Below, one piece after another: positions 54,281 through 63,500 of a stretch of DNA of 64,000 bases (position 1 is the stretch's first letter; each line of letters opens with the position of its first letter). The stretch is taken from assembly GCA_039802005.1 (NCBI GenBank), contig JBDRVV010000007.1, positions 1 through 64,000 on the forward strand, written 5' to 3'. The notes beneath the pieces are model-generated. The model did not search any database, had not been told where the DNA came from, and saw nothing but the letters and a program-made list of their open reading frames with translations. Source of the DNA: a candidate division WOR-3 bacterium. GTDB lineage: Bacteria; Hydrothermota; Tepidihabitantia; SM23-42; JAOAFX01. Made by a program: the position numbers and the translations under genes.

Positions 54281-56824
54281 ATGAATAATTCTGAATTACC
54301 AGATTATTACCTTGAACAGGAGAAACCATTAAATCTGCAGGACTTATGGGTTAAGTTTTTACGCAGGCGCAGGTTATTCTTTATATTTGCGATACCTGTA
54401 TTTTTAGGTATTCTTATTTTCAGACTTTCCCGACCATACACACCAATCTACTTGTCAAGTTTTGACCTTGGTGTTGCTGAAAATCGTGCTGTAGAAGGAT
54501 TTTTCACTGGTATGTCAGAAACACCGACGGTCCAGATCGGCACGGTGACCCAGCGTCTTATCGCAAATCTTTTGAGTGTTAAAATTGCCGAAAAAGTTGT
54601 TGATACCCTTGGACTTTATGCCTTTTTTAAAAATGGTAATTCAGATATCAGGTTAAATGTTCAGTTAAAATCTAATTTTGAACAACCATTGGGACCGTAT
54701 CAGTTGAAAATAATGGAAAACGGATTCAGTTTAAAACTGGATGGTGAAGTTTTTCAAAAAAATTATGGGGAATATATAAATCTTGGTCCCTTAGAATTTA
54801 CAATTCCTCACGACCAAAATTTGATTAACGGGAAGACTTATTCACTTACATTTTATCCAAGAAGTAAGATGGCGCTTGCCCTTAGAAATTCAATATCGGT
54901 AAAAGTACTTGAGGCGGATAAAGTAGAACGGGCAGGGGACCGTTCTGGTGTTCCAATTTCAGGGGAAGGGGCGGCAAAGAAAATGGTATCCGCGAAAACG
55001 ATATTCCCAGGGATGAATATTATTGGTATTCTTCGGATTGAACTTTACTGGGGTGACAGGGAACAGGCACTACGCATAGCACGGGCATTGTCCGAGATAC
55101 TTGTCAAAGAAAATATTCAAGAAAAAAGCCTCCAATATGTACAATCCAGAGAGTTTATAGAGTCCCAACTTGCGTTCTATCAGAAACGTTTAAATGAACT
55201 TGAGGAGCAGATAAAGAATTTCAAAGAGGTAAAAAAGATTGCTGACTTAAAGGCATCAACCCAGGCTTTGATAAATCAGGTATCTACGCTTGAATCAAGA
55301 AAGAATCAGTTAGAAATAGAAGAAAAGATTTTGACTGATATTAACAAATATCTATTGAGCGATACTCTCAAAGATGTGCCTCTCAATATTGCTACAACGA
55401 TGATTTCAGACCAGGGAATTCAACAGCTATATGCCCAGCTCGTTCAAGCCGATGCAGAATTGAAGGGAATTTTGAAAGAATATTCTACAAAACATCCCAA
55501 ATATGCTGAAATTAAGGCAAAGTATGAAGGTTTTAAAGAACAATTAAAAGATGAGATTGCAAAGCGTGTTTCTACAATAAAAACCGATATCCAGGGTGTC
55601 ACAAGCCAGATACGAAACCTTCAGTTGAAACTTGAAAATATACCATCTGATGAAATAAGTCTGGCAAGATTGGAAAGGGATAGAGAGACTGCCGAAAAAT
55701 TGTATACTTTTTTCTCAGAAAAACTTGAAGAGACGAGGGTCCAGGAAGCAGGTGTTACTTCTGATATAAAACTTATTAATCCGCCTTTTGTCTCAGGTAG
55801 TCCGGTGAATCCGCGCCGTGCATTACTTAGTTTATTTTTATCTGTATTTTTTGCCTTTCTTGTTGGAACCGCAGTGGTGTTTATTGCAGAATATTTTGAT
55901 AATACGGTAAAAGAGCCGGATACAATTAAAGAGAAACTTAATCTTTCAGTCTATGGAACGATACCGGGAATTTTGGAGAGCGATGATAAAAGAGCAAAGC
56001 CCGGTTTTAATATTGAATATTTAAAAAATGCAATACAAGCTTTTCTGGGGTTTAATAATTCGGGTCATAGAACCAGCAAGTTAAAAATTGTTTCTAACCG
56101 TTCCAGTGCTGAATTTGAGGCTTTCCGTAAACTTACTGTACATCTTGAATTTGCCCATCCTGAAAAGGAGTATAAAACAATTTACATAACCTCATCCGGA
56201 CCTGAGGAGGGAAAGACATTTGTAACTTTGAATCTTGGCTATGTTTTTGCTACAAAGGGTAAGAAGGTTCTATTAATTGACACAGACTTCCGCAAGAAAA
56301 GGGGTAATCTTACCCATATTACAAGATTGAAAAAAGAAAGAGGAATATTTGATGTGCTAAAGGAAGAGGTAGAATTGGAAAATGTGATTGTACCTTTTAG
56401 TGATATAGCGCAATCAAACGGCGAAGATACAAAGACACAATTTGAATCAAAGGACAGTTTAACTCTGTTTTTATTGCCAATCGGGGATGTGCCTGCTAAT
56501 CCTTTTATCTTTTTGGAGTCAGAAAAAATGCGCCAGCTACTTGAAAAATTAAAGACCCAATATGATTATATACTTGTTGATGGTCTGCCTATTCTTTTAT
56601 TTGCGGATGCAACATATCTTGCGCGGTATTGTGATGGAGTTTTATTGACCACAATGTATAATAAAACTAACTTAAAAGAATTAGAAAACAGCAAAGAGAT
56701 TTTGATTTCGGCGCGTGCTGATATAGTTGGAGTTGTTATCAACGGTGCGCCATTAAAATCTGGGAGTTATTATTACCATTACTATTATAAATATTATTCT
56801 AAATACTATAAAGACAGTAAATAA
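54281..56824 (+). CDS. Wzc-like polysaccharide co-polymerase / BY-kinase
   Basis: The 847-residue inner-membrane protein has an N-terminal Wzz domain with two flanking helices (LFFIFAIPVFLGILIF near 40 and LLSLFLSVFFAFLVGTAVVF near 520) and a long periplasmic coiled coil between. The cytoplasmic tyrosine-kinase domain has Walker A 'SSGPEEGKTFVTLNLG', Walker A' 'VLLIDTDFRKKRG' and Walker B 'YDYILVDGLPI'. The C-terminus is a Tyr cluster (about ten Tyr in the last 18 residues), the usual autophosphorylation site. It regulates chain length and export together with the Wza-like protein. No glycosyltransferases are nearby. Confidence 0.92.
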   Translation: MNNSELPDYYLEQEKPLNLQDLWVKFLRRRRLFFIFAIPVFLGILIFRLSRPYTPIYLSSFDLGVAENRAVEGFFTGMSETPTVQIGTVTQRLIANLLSVKIAEKVVDTLGLYAFFKNGNSDIRLNVQLKSNFEQPLGPYQLKIMENGFSLKLDGEVFQKNYGEYINLGPLEFTIPHDQNLINGKTYSLTFYPRSKMALALRNSISVKVLEADKVERAGDRSGVPISGEGAAKKMVSAKTIFPGMNIIGILRIELYWGDREQALRIARALSEILVKENIQEKSLQYVQSREFIESQLAFYQKRLNELEEQIKNFKEVKKIADLKASTQALINQVSTLESRKNQLEIEEKILTDINKYLLSDTLKDVPLNIATTMISDQGIQQLYAQLVQADAELKGILKEYSTKHPKYAEIKAKYEGFKEQLKDEIAKRVSTIKTDIQGVTSQIRNLQLKLENIPSDEISLARLERDRETAEKLYTFFSEKLEETRVQEAGVTSDIKLINPPFVSGSPVNPRRALLSLFLSVFFAFLVGTAVVFIAEYFDNTVKEPDTIKEKLNLSVYGTIPGILESDDKRAKPGFNIEYLKNAIQAFLGFNNSGHRTSKLKIVSNRSSAEFEAFRKLTVHLEFAHPEKEYKTIYITSSGPEEGKTFVTLNLGYVFATKGKKVLLIDTDFRKKRGNLTHITRLKKERGIFDVLKEEVELENVIVPFSDIAQSNGEDTKTQFESKDSLTLFLLPIGDVPANPFIFLESEKMRQLLEKLKTQYDYILVDGLPILLFADATYLARYCDGVLLTTMYNKTNLKELENSKEILISARADIVGVVINGAPLKSGSYYYHYYYKYYSKYYKDSK

Positions 56825-56904
56825 ACAATTGGATATATGGTGATTTTATAACTTAGAAAAATTTGTTTGTAAAAAGTTTAAATAGAGAATAAAAAGGAGG
56901 AGTT

Positions 56905-57843
56905 ATGTTTCGTATATCGGTCTTATTTTTAGTCTTAATTTTTTGTTTTTTTGTTTCTTGCGCCTTTTTTACTTCTTCAGGATTGGTGGAAGTCGGTTCT
57001 ATTTTTGGGTTTGTTAATGATGAAGAATATGAACCGCTTGAAGGGGTTGAGGTTTCGGTGGCAGGAGAGGGGGGAATGACTGTATATACAAATTCTGCAG
57101 GTTATTATATACTACAGGATTTACCCCCTGGCGATTTAAATCTGATATTTACCCGTCCGGGATTTGAATCAAAGACGATTTCGTGTAAGGTAGAGGCAGG
57201 AAAAAAGATAGAACTTGATCAGATTCTAAAAAGGATTGGTACAAAAACCGGTAGTATCAAGGGGATAATTGCCGATTATTTGACAAACGAGCCCCTTGTC
57301 GCTGAAGTGACAATAATGGAATTGAATCGCACAACATCCTCAGATAAGAATGGCTTTTTTGAGTTTGAAAATGTCCCTGCGGGATTTTATTTATTAAAGG
57401 TGCAGGCATTAAATTATGTTACATCCCAGACTGATATCAAGGTTGAACCGGGAAAATCTACAGACCAGATGATAAGAATATTTCGTGAAGGTTCAAGCAT
57501 TATTCTGCACGGTGTTGAATTTGAATTCAATAGTGCAAAATTAAAACCAGAGTCATATCCTGTGCTTGATGATGCAGCGAGAATACTAACGATGCATCCG
57601 GAAATTGATGTTGAAATTCAAGGGCATACAGATGATATTGGTTCAGATGCATATAATTTGAAATTATCTCAAAAAAGGGCAGAGGCGGTTCGGGATTATT
57701 TGATTGATAAACATATGATTGAACCGGTTCGTTTAATCCCTGTTGGATATGGTGAAAGAAGACCGATCGCCGATAATTCAACTGAAGAAGGGAGACAGAA
57801 AAACCGCCGGGTAGAATTTTTAATATTAAAAGAAAAAGAATGA
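56905..57843 (+). CDS. OmpA-family lipoprotein with two carboxypeptidase-regulatory-like domains
   Basis: The 312-residue protein has a lipobox ending at Cys19 (CFFVSC). Two CarboxypepD_reg-like beta-sandwich repeats follow (SIFGFVNDEEYEPLEGVEVSV and SIKGIIADYLTNEPLVAEVTI, each with 'GYYxLxDLPPG' or 'GFFEFENVPAG'). A C-terminal OmpA peptidoglycan-binding domain follows (VEFEFNSAKLKPESYPVL, IQGHTDDIGSDAYNLKLSQKRA, GYGERRPIADNSTEEGRQKNRR), with the Asp/Arg pair for diaminopimelate. It probably tethers the envelope to peptidoglycan. AAGGAGGAG lies before the ATG. It is co-transcribed with the next gene. Confidence 0.9.
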   Translation: MFRISVLFLVLIFCFFVSCAFFTSSGLVEVGSIFGFVNDEEYEPLEGVEVSVAGEGGMTVYTNSAGYYILQDLPPGDLNLIFTRPGFESKTISCKVEAGKKIELDQILKRIGTKTGSIKGIIADYLTNEPLVAEVTIMELNRTTSSDKNGFFEFENVPAGFYLLKVQALNYVTSQTDIKVEPGKSTDQMIRIFREGSSIILHGVEFEFNSAKLKPESYPVLDDAARILTMHPEIDVEIQGHTDDIGSDAYNLKLSQKRAEAVRDYLIDKHMIEPVRLIPVGYGERRPIADNSTEEGRQKNRRVEFLILKEKE

Positions 57844-57856
57844 ATATGGAGGTATT

Positions 57857-59554
57857 ATGAAAAATTTAATCTTAATGTTTCTACCAATTATGTTGTCAGC
57901 CCAGGTTGACACTGTGTGGGCAAGAAAATGGTCAAGTGCTGGAACATTATCAGACTGGGCTTATGCGATTGCAATTGATGATTCTGGTTTTATCTATGTC
58001 ACCGGGACAACTGAAAATTCAGGAACGGGTAATGACTGGACAACAATAAAATACACACCATCCGGAGATACATTATGGGTGAGAAATTTTGTGAGCCCTG
58101 GTTCATATAATGAACGGGCAAGTTGCATTGCCCTTGGCACATCGGGCAATATTTATCTAACAGGTTATACAATGAGTTCAGGTGCAGGTGATTATCTTAC
58201 CATAAAATACCGACCAAATGGTGATACCGCCTGGGTAAGAAGATACAATGGCACCGGGAATGGATATGATTTTGCCCATTGGATTTGCGTTGATAATCAG
58301 GAGAATGTCTATGTTACTGGCTACAGCAGGGGAGCATCTTATCAGGATGATATTGCTACCGTAAAATATGATTCAAACGGTAATCAGTTATGGGTTTCAA
58401 GAATTAATGGTTCTGGTAATTATAACGATAAAGGTCATAAGGTGATTGCTGATAATAATGGTTATGTCTATGTTGTCGGATATGTAAATCCATTTTCAAG
58501 TGGTACACGATATGATTATGCTACAATTAAATTGAATGCCCAGACTGGTGATACTGTCTGGGTAAGGACCTATAATGGACCAGCTGATAGTTCGGATATC
58601 GCCCGGGATATTGCAGTTGATTCTGCAGGTAATGTTTATGTTACGGGTTCGGTAAGATGGCTCGGCACATCAACTGATATATTAACAATAAAGTATGATA
58701 ATTCAGGGAATTTGTTATGGACTGCCCGTTATAACAACCCTGATACAAGTGGTGCAGATGGTGGATATGGTATCAGGGTTGATAATGCAGGTAATGTATA
58801 TGTTGTGGGGCAGAGTCAGGGATTGGGAACAGGTAGTGATGTTGTTTTGATAAAATATGATTCCGAAGGCAATGAATTATGGGCAAGAAGATATGATGGA
58901 CCTGCCCATAATTATGATACACCTTCTGATGAAGTGGGTGGCAAGTGTATTGCAATGGACCAATTGGGCAACATATTCATTGGTGGCACAAGCAGGAGTT
59001 TGACAGAATATAATGATTATGTAGCAATTATGTACGACTCTGATGGAAATCAAAGATGGGCAGCAATGTATGATTTTTCCGATTCATTGGACTATTGCCT
59101 TGCTATTGCTGTTCATCCGAATTCAGGGGATGTGGTAGTCACCGGAAGGACATTGAGTGCACCAAGTTATTATGACTGGGGCACGGTAAAATTTAAAAAT
59201 CTTGTGGGAGTAAAAGAATATAAAATTAATCAAAAATCCATGGTGGCTTTTGAAGTTGCACCTAATCCGTTCAGAAACTGCCTTGTAATTAAATTTCAAA
59301 TCCCAAGCACCAAATCCCAAATAGCCCCCAATTTCCTAATTTCAAACGTAGGGCAAGGCTTTAGCCTTGCGATATACGATGTGACCGGTCGAATGGTTAA
59401 AGATTTCTCTCGGTTAACGGTAAAAGGTGAGCGGTCAACGGTTGTTTGGGAGGCTAAAGACGGCTCGGGTCGTAAACTTCCTGTGGGTGTTTATTTCGTA
59501 CGATTGCAATACGGCGAATACAGGCTGGTTGAAAAAGTTGTGTTACTTAAGTAG
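57857..59554 (+). CDS. Secreted SBBP-repeat beta-propeller protein with T9SS-type sorting domain
   Basis: The 565-residue protein has a signal peptide (NLILMFLPIMLSAQ). About nine SBBP-type repeats follow, of the form 'AIAIDDSGFIYVTGTTxxSGTGxDWTTIKYxPxGDTLWVRxY'. The C-terminal sorting domain reads VAPNPFRNCLVIKFQ ... LAIYDVTGRMV ... LPVGVYFVRLQYGEYRL. Residues ~480-506 between these strands are encoded by dispersed repeats, including a REP palindrome (see findings). It is probably displayed at the surface. It follows the OmpA lipoprotein by 13 nt with a GGAGG. Confidence 0.85.
   Translation: MKNLILMFLPIMLSAQVDTVWARKWSSAGTLSDWAYAIAIDDSGFIYVTGTTENSGTGNDWTTIKYTPSGDTLWVRNFVSPGSYNERASCIALGTSGNIYLTGYTMSSGAGDYLTIKYRPNGDTAWVRRYNGTGNGYDFAHWICVDNQENVYVTGYSRGASYQDDIATVKYDSNGNQLWVSRINGSGNYNDKGHKVIADNNGYVYVVGYVNPFSSGTRYDYATIKLNAQTGDTVWVRTYNGPADSSDIARDIAVDSAGNVYVTGSVRWLGTSTDILTIKYDNSGNLLWTARYNNPDTSGADGGYGIRVDNAGNVYVVGQSQGLGTGSDVVLIKYDSEGNELWARRYDGPAHNYDTPSDEVGGKCIAMDQLGNIFIGGTSRSLTEYNDYVAIMYDSDGNQRWAAMYDFSDSLDYCLAIAVHPNSGDVVVTGRTLSAPSYYDWGTVKFKNLVGVKEYKINQKSMVAFEVAPNPFRNCLVIKFQIPSTKSQIAPNFLISNVGQGFSLAIYDVTGRMVKDFSRLTVKGERSTVVWEAKDGSGRKLPVGVYFVRLQYGEYRLVEKVVLLK
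59348..59373 (+). repeat. REP-like palindrome inside a coding region
   Basis: GTAGG, then the perfect hairpin GCAAGGCT-TT-AGCCTTGC, then GAT. It has the same GTAG-hairpin-CGAT frame as at 32-57 and 41219-41244. It is read in frame as VGQGFSLAI in the sorting domain. Confidence 0.7.
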
Positions 59555-59575
59555 CGACTTAGACCAGATATTAAT

Positions 59576-60076
59576 ATGAAATGTCCAAAATGCAGAAGAC
59601 AGATTACAGAAAAAATCCAGTACTGTCCATATTGTAATTTTAAGTTAACCCAGAACTCTGTTGAAAAAACTGGCTTTGAATGGAAATCAGATTTTGAAAT
59701 TTTGGGTATTCCTTTGATCCATATCGCAGTCGGTAGAGATGAGAATGGGAAAATAAGAATCGCAAAAGGTATCATTGCGATCGGACAGTTTGCTATTGGC
59801 TTGATTACAATTGCGCAATTCGGTATTGGCATTCTTTTCGGCATAGGACAATTTATGTTTGGTATTGCTACAATTGCCCAGTTTGCGCTGGGCATTCTTT
59901 TTGGTCTCGGACAATTCGCAACAGGTTATATTGTCATTGGTCAATTTGTATATGGCTGGTATGCACTATGTCAGTTTGGCTTTGCTAAGTATATGTGGTC
60001 ACCAAAAATAAAAAATCCAGAGGCAATTGAATTTTTCAAAAATTTGTGGGAAAGGATTGCACATTTACGCCCTTGA
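59576..60076 (+). CDS. Zinc-ribbon protein with tandem hydrophobic QF repeats
   Basis: The 166-residue protein has an N-terminal zinc ribbon (MKCPKCRRQI ... CPYCNFKL). Residues ~65-140 hold seven consecutive 10-11-residue units with the pattern IxIxQFxxG (e.g. IIAIGQFAIG, LITIAQFGIG, IATIAQFALG, YIVIGQFVYG). The spacing and invariant Gln-Phe and Gly suggest a small repeat solenoid or a membrane-embedded repeat stack. I do not recognise a named family. No Shine-Dalgarno is evident. It starts 22 nt after the SBBP gene. Confidence 0.65.
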   Translation: MKCPKCRRQITEKIQYCPYCNFKLTQNSVEKTGFEWKSDFEILGIPLIHIAVGRDENGKIRIAKGIIAIGQFAIGLITIAQFGIGILFGIGQFMFGIATIAQFALGILFGLGQFATGYIVIGQFVYGWYALCQFGFAKYMWSPKIKNPEAIEFFKNLWERIAHLRP

Positions 60077-60100
60077 CTTTTGTGAAATTCATAATATACT
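60073..60100 (+). promoter_or_regulatory. Leaderless promoter of the small conserved gene
   Basis: TTGACT (60073-60078), 16 bp, TATACT (60095-60100), then AAAGT and the ATG at 60106. The -35 box overlaps the stop of the preceding gene. Confidence 0.75.
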
Positions 60101-60105
60101 AAAGT

Positions 60106-60531
60106 ATGGAGCAAAAAACTGAAGCCAATCGAGTTGTTTTGCATTATAAAAATGGTAATGTAATAAAGGGAATGACACATGATTTTGTGCCAGAAAAGCC
60201 AAAATTTCATCTTGTTCATCAGGATGGGCATATAGAAGAGATACAAACCGAATTGTTAAAGGCAGTTTTCTTTGTGAAATCATACGAGGGTAATAAAGAT
60301 TATCAAGAAGTAAGAGGATTCAGCAAAATTGATCCAGTCACATTCCGTGGTATGAAAATTAAAGTGACATTTCATGATAATGAAGTAATATATGGTGCGA
60401 CGCTTGGTTACAATAAAACTCGCAAAGGATTCTTTGTCCTTCCTGCTGATCCAGATAGCAATAATATCAGAATCTATGTTGTTGCCAGTGCCGTAAAGGA
60501 TGTTAAACTCGGGAGTCAGGCAGAGGCATAG
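60106..60531 (+). CDS. Small conserved protein, PilZ-like beta-barrel style, unknown
   Basis: The 141-residue cytoplasmic protein has no signal peptide. It has two similar beta-rich halves: 'RVVLHYKNGNVIKGMTHDF ... LLKAVFFVKSYEGN' and 'KIKVTFHDNEVIYGATLGY ... GFFVLPADPDSNNIRIYVV'. The pattern matches small uncharacterised proteins that I recall from Deltaproteobacteria and related groups, sometimes associated with PilZ domains, but I cannot name the family with certainty. It sits upstream of the alpha-2-macroglobulin gene. Confidence 0.6.
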   Translation: MEQKTEANRVVLHYKNGNVIKGMTHDFVPEKPKFHLVHQDGHIEEIQTELLKAVFFVKSYEGNKDYQEVRGFSKIDPVTFRGMKIKVTFHDNEVIYGATLGYNKTRKGFFVLPADPDSNNIRIYVVASAVKDVKLGSQAEA

Positions 60532-60575
60532 AATCCATATTTATTGAGGGGAGTTGATACATTCAAGGGGGTTTG

Positions 60576-63500
60576 ATGAGGAGATTTTTTATTTTTTCAA
60601 TTATATTTTCTGCGATTCTATTTGTTTCATGTCCAAAAAAAGAAAAGAGGGTTATTGACATTACAACCCAGCAGATTCTTCAAGGTGAAAAGATTCCATT
60701 GAAGGTTACGCATATCTCACCAATCGGCTCGGTTGAAGGGCAACTTGAGACCTTTAAGATTCTTGTTGGGTTTAATCAGGCAATGACGCCCATTCAGGCA
60801 ATACCAAGGGAAGAAACATCCGGACCACTTGAATTCAATCCACCGATAAAGGGTAAATATCGCTGGCTCGGTTCAAGAACTTTAGCATTTATACCTTCAG
60901 ATACCTTGCAACCTGCAACAGAATTCACTGTTACGCTAAAAAAAGATAAGATTCAATCCCTAACCGGGATGCGTCTTGAACGAGATACCTCCTGGAAATT
61001 TGAGAGTGTGAGACCAACATTGCTCAGCTCTAAGCCATATGATGGTTCAAATTTTATTGATTTAAAATCCCCGATTTACCTTTATTTCAATCTTGAAATG
61101 GCACCAGAAAAGGTACGGGATAAGATAAAGATATTTGTTACATATGGGCAACCTTCTTATGTCTATTGTGGTGGCAAGGAACCCAAAGATGCACCGTACA
61201 AGGAAGAGATTCCATTCAGCATAAGAAAACTGCAGGATAAGGAAAAAACAGATTGGCCATTAAAGGATTGGGATAACAATAAAACACTGGTCCTTGTGCC
61301 TACAAGGGCTTTTCCCCGGGAGGCATTGATTGAAGTCAATATTTTCCCGGGTCTGCTTGCAAAAGTTGGTAATCTCGGCACAACCCTTGAACGCACCTTA
61401 ACATTCAATACCTATAATTATCTTTCACTTGTTAACTATGTAGAATATATTTCCGGGGGCTATCCTTTAAGTTTGTGTTTTTCCAATCCGGTTACCCATA
61501 GCGAGGTGATAAAAAATATTTCTTTTAATCCGCCCCTTGATTCAATACCAGAGCATTACACACAGGAGACATACCCTGAAACCCGTATTTATCTTTATCT
61601 GCCATTTAAGTTAAATTCAACATATCGCATTAAGATATCAAAGAATTTGAAGGATAAATTTGGGAATAATCTGGATAAGGATTATGAATTTACACTGAAA
61701 GTCGGTGATTATATTCCATTTGCTGAAATACCTGAAGGAATAAATATTGTTGAGAAATACAGTGATTTGAAATTTCCGGCAACATTTGTTAATGTTGATA
61801 GTGTTTATCTGGAAATGGGGCAAGTGAGCCTTGAGCGTGCAATTCCATTCTTGAATGAAAGGAGAAACTTTAACGCCTATGAAAAATTAACTACGCCTGG
61901 TCTATTTAATGTCTCAAAACTATGGCGGGTTGATTCTTATAAAAACTATCGTAATAAAAAGATAAGATTCCCGATAGAATTAAAAGAGGCGCTTGGTGAA
62001 AAGAATGGTGGATTGGTCTTTATTCAGTTTGATAATTTTGGACAGTATGGAGATAATCCAGGGTATCGTTACCTCAAGGCGTTCTGTGAAGTCAATGACC
62101 TGGGCGTCACCTGGAAATATTCACCAGAGAATAATCTTGTCTGGATAACTTCTTTGAATAATACTGCACCTTTGGCAAATGCCCTGGTTCAGTTCCGTAA
62201 TGACAAAAATCAAGTTTTAACACAGGGTTATACCGATGCAAAAGGATTTGTGGAGCTGCCGGGCTGGGCTGAATTAAAAATACCCCAGGAAAGACAGACC
62301 TATGAATACGAAAGTGAATATGAAATGGAATCATATACAACTTATTATGAACCGAAGTTCTGGCTCACGGTTTCAAGAGGAGAAGACCTTGCGGTATATT
62401 CAAATCAATGGAATTTTGGCATTGACCCCTGGCGTTTTGATATTTCATATGTTTGGAGCATCAGGTCTGAAGAATATGGTTGCTATATCTTCACAGAAAA
62501 GGGATTATACAAGAATGGTGAGACCGTTCATATCAAGGGAATTCTGCGCAAGAAAAAGAGGGGTGAGTGGATACTTCCGTATATAAGCGAAGTTGGATTT
62601 GTCGTAAAAAATTCAAGGGATGAGACGATTGTAGATGATACAATTAATGTCAATCAATATGGTTCATTCTTCAAGGACCTTTATATACCTGATGATGCAC
62701 CTACTGGCTATTACTCTATCAGTGTTTATCTGCCAAAAAAAGATTACAGTTTTTATCATTCATTCCGGGTTGAGGCATTCAGACCTGCAGAATTTGAGGT
62801 CAAGACATATGCGGAAAGGGATACTTTTATCGCTGGCGACCAATTCAAAGGCAATGTGGAAGGAAGATATCTCTTTGGTATGCCAATGACGAATGCGGAA
62901 GTGGAATGGGTTTTATACAAAGACTATTATTATTTCTCACTACCCCATTACAAAGGTTACAATTTCAGTACGGGCTATGATTATGATATTCGTGGTGTTC
63001 TTGGTTCAGGCAGGGGGAGACTTGATAATCAGGGGAAATTTTCAGTCGTTGCTAAACTTCAACCAAAAGACATCAAAACCCCTTCTATGATTACTCTTGA
63101 AGGGACTGTGGTCGCACCAAATAAACAGACCCTTTCTGGAAGACAGAACTGGCTTGTATTTCCGGCAAATTTGCTTATAGGTATTAAGAAGGCAAAATAT
63201 TTATATACAATCAACGAGCCGGTTGAGTTGAGTTTGATAACAATTAGACCATCGGGTGAAAAAGTTAGTAATAAAAAGGTGGAGCTTAAATTCGTAAAGG
63301 CAGAGTGGAAATCAATTAAAAAGGCAAGACTCGGTGGTAGATATGAATGGGTTTCTGAATATGTTGAAACTGAGATAAAAAAAGAACAGATTACAACCCA
63401 GATTGATTCCAATGTAATAAGATTCAAACCAGATAAGCCAGGTTATTATTATGTGGAGGCGATTGCCAAAGATGAAAAAGGAAGGCAATCTTATAATAAA

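Noticed and set aside
62302-63090. Short plus-strand open frames near the right end
   Set aside because: They are out-of-frame shadows of the alpha-2-macroglobulin gene, whose frame is open from 60576 to the window edge.
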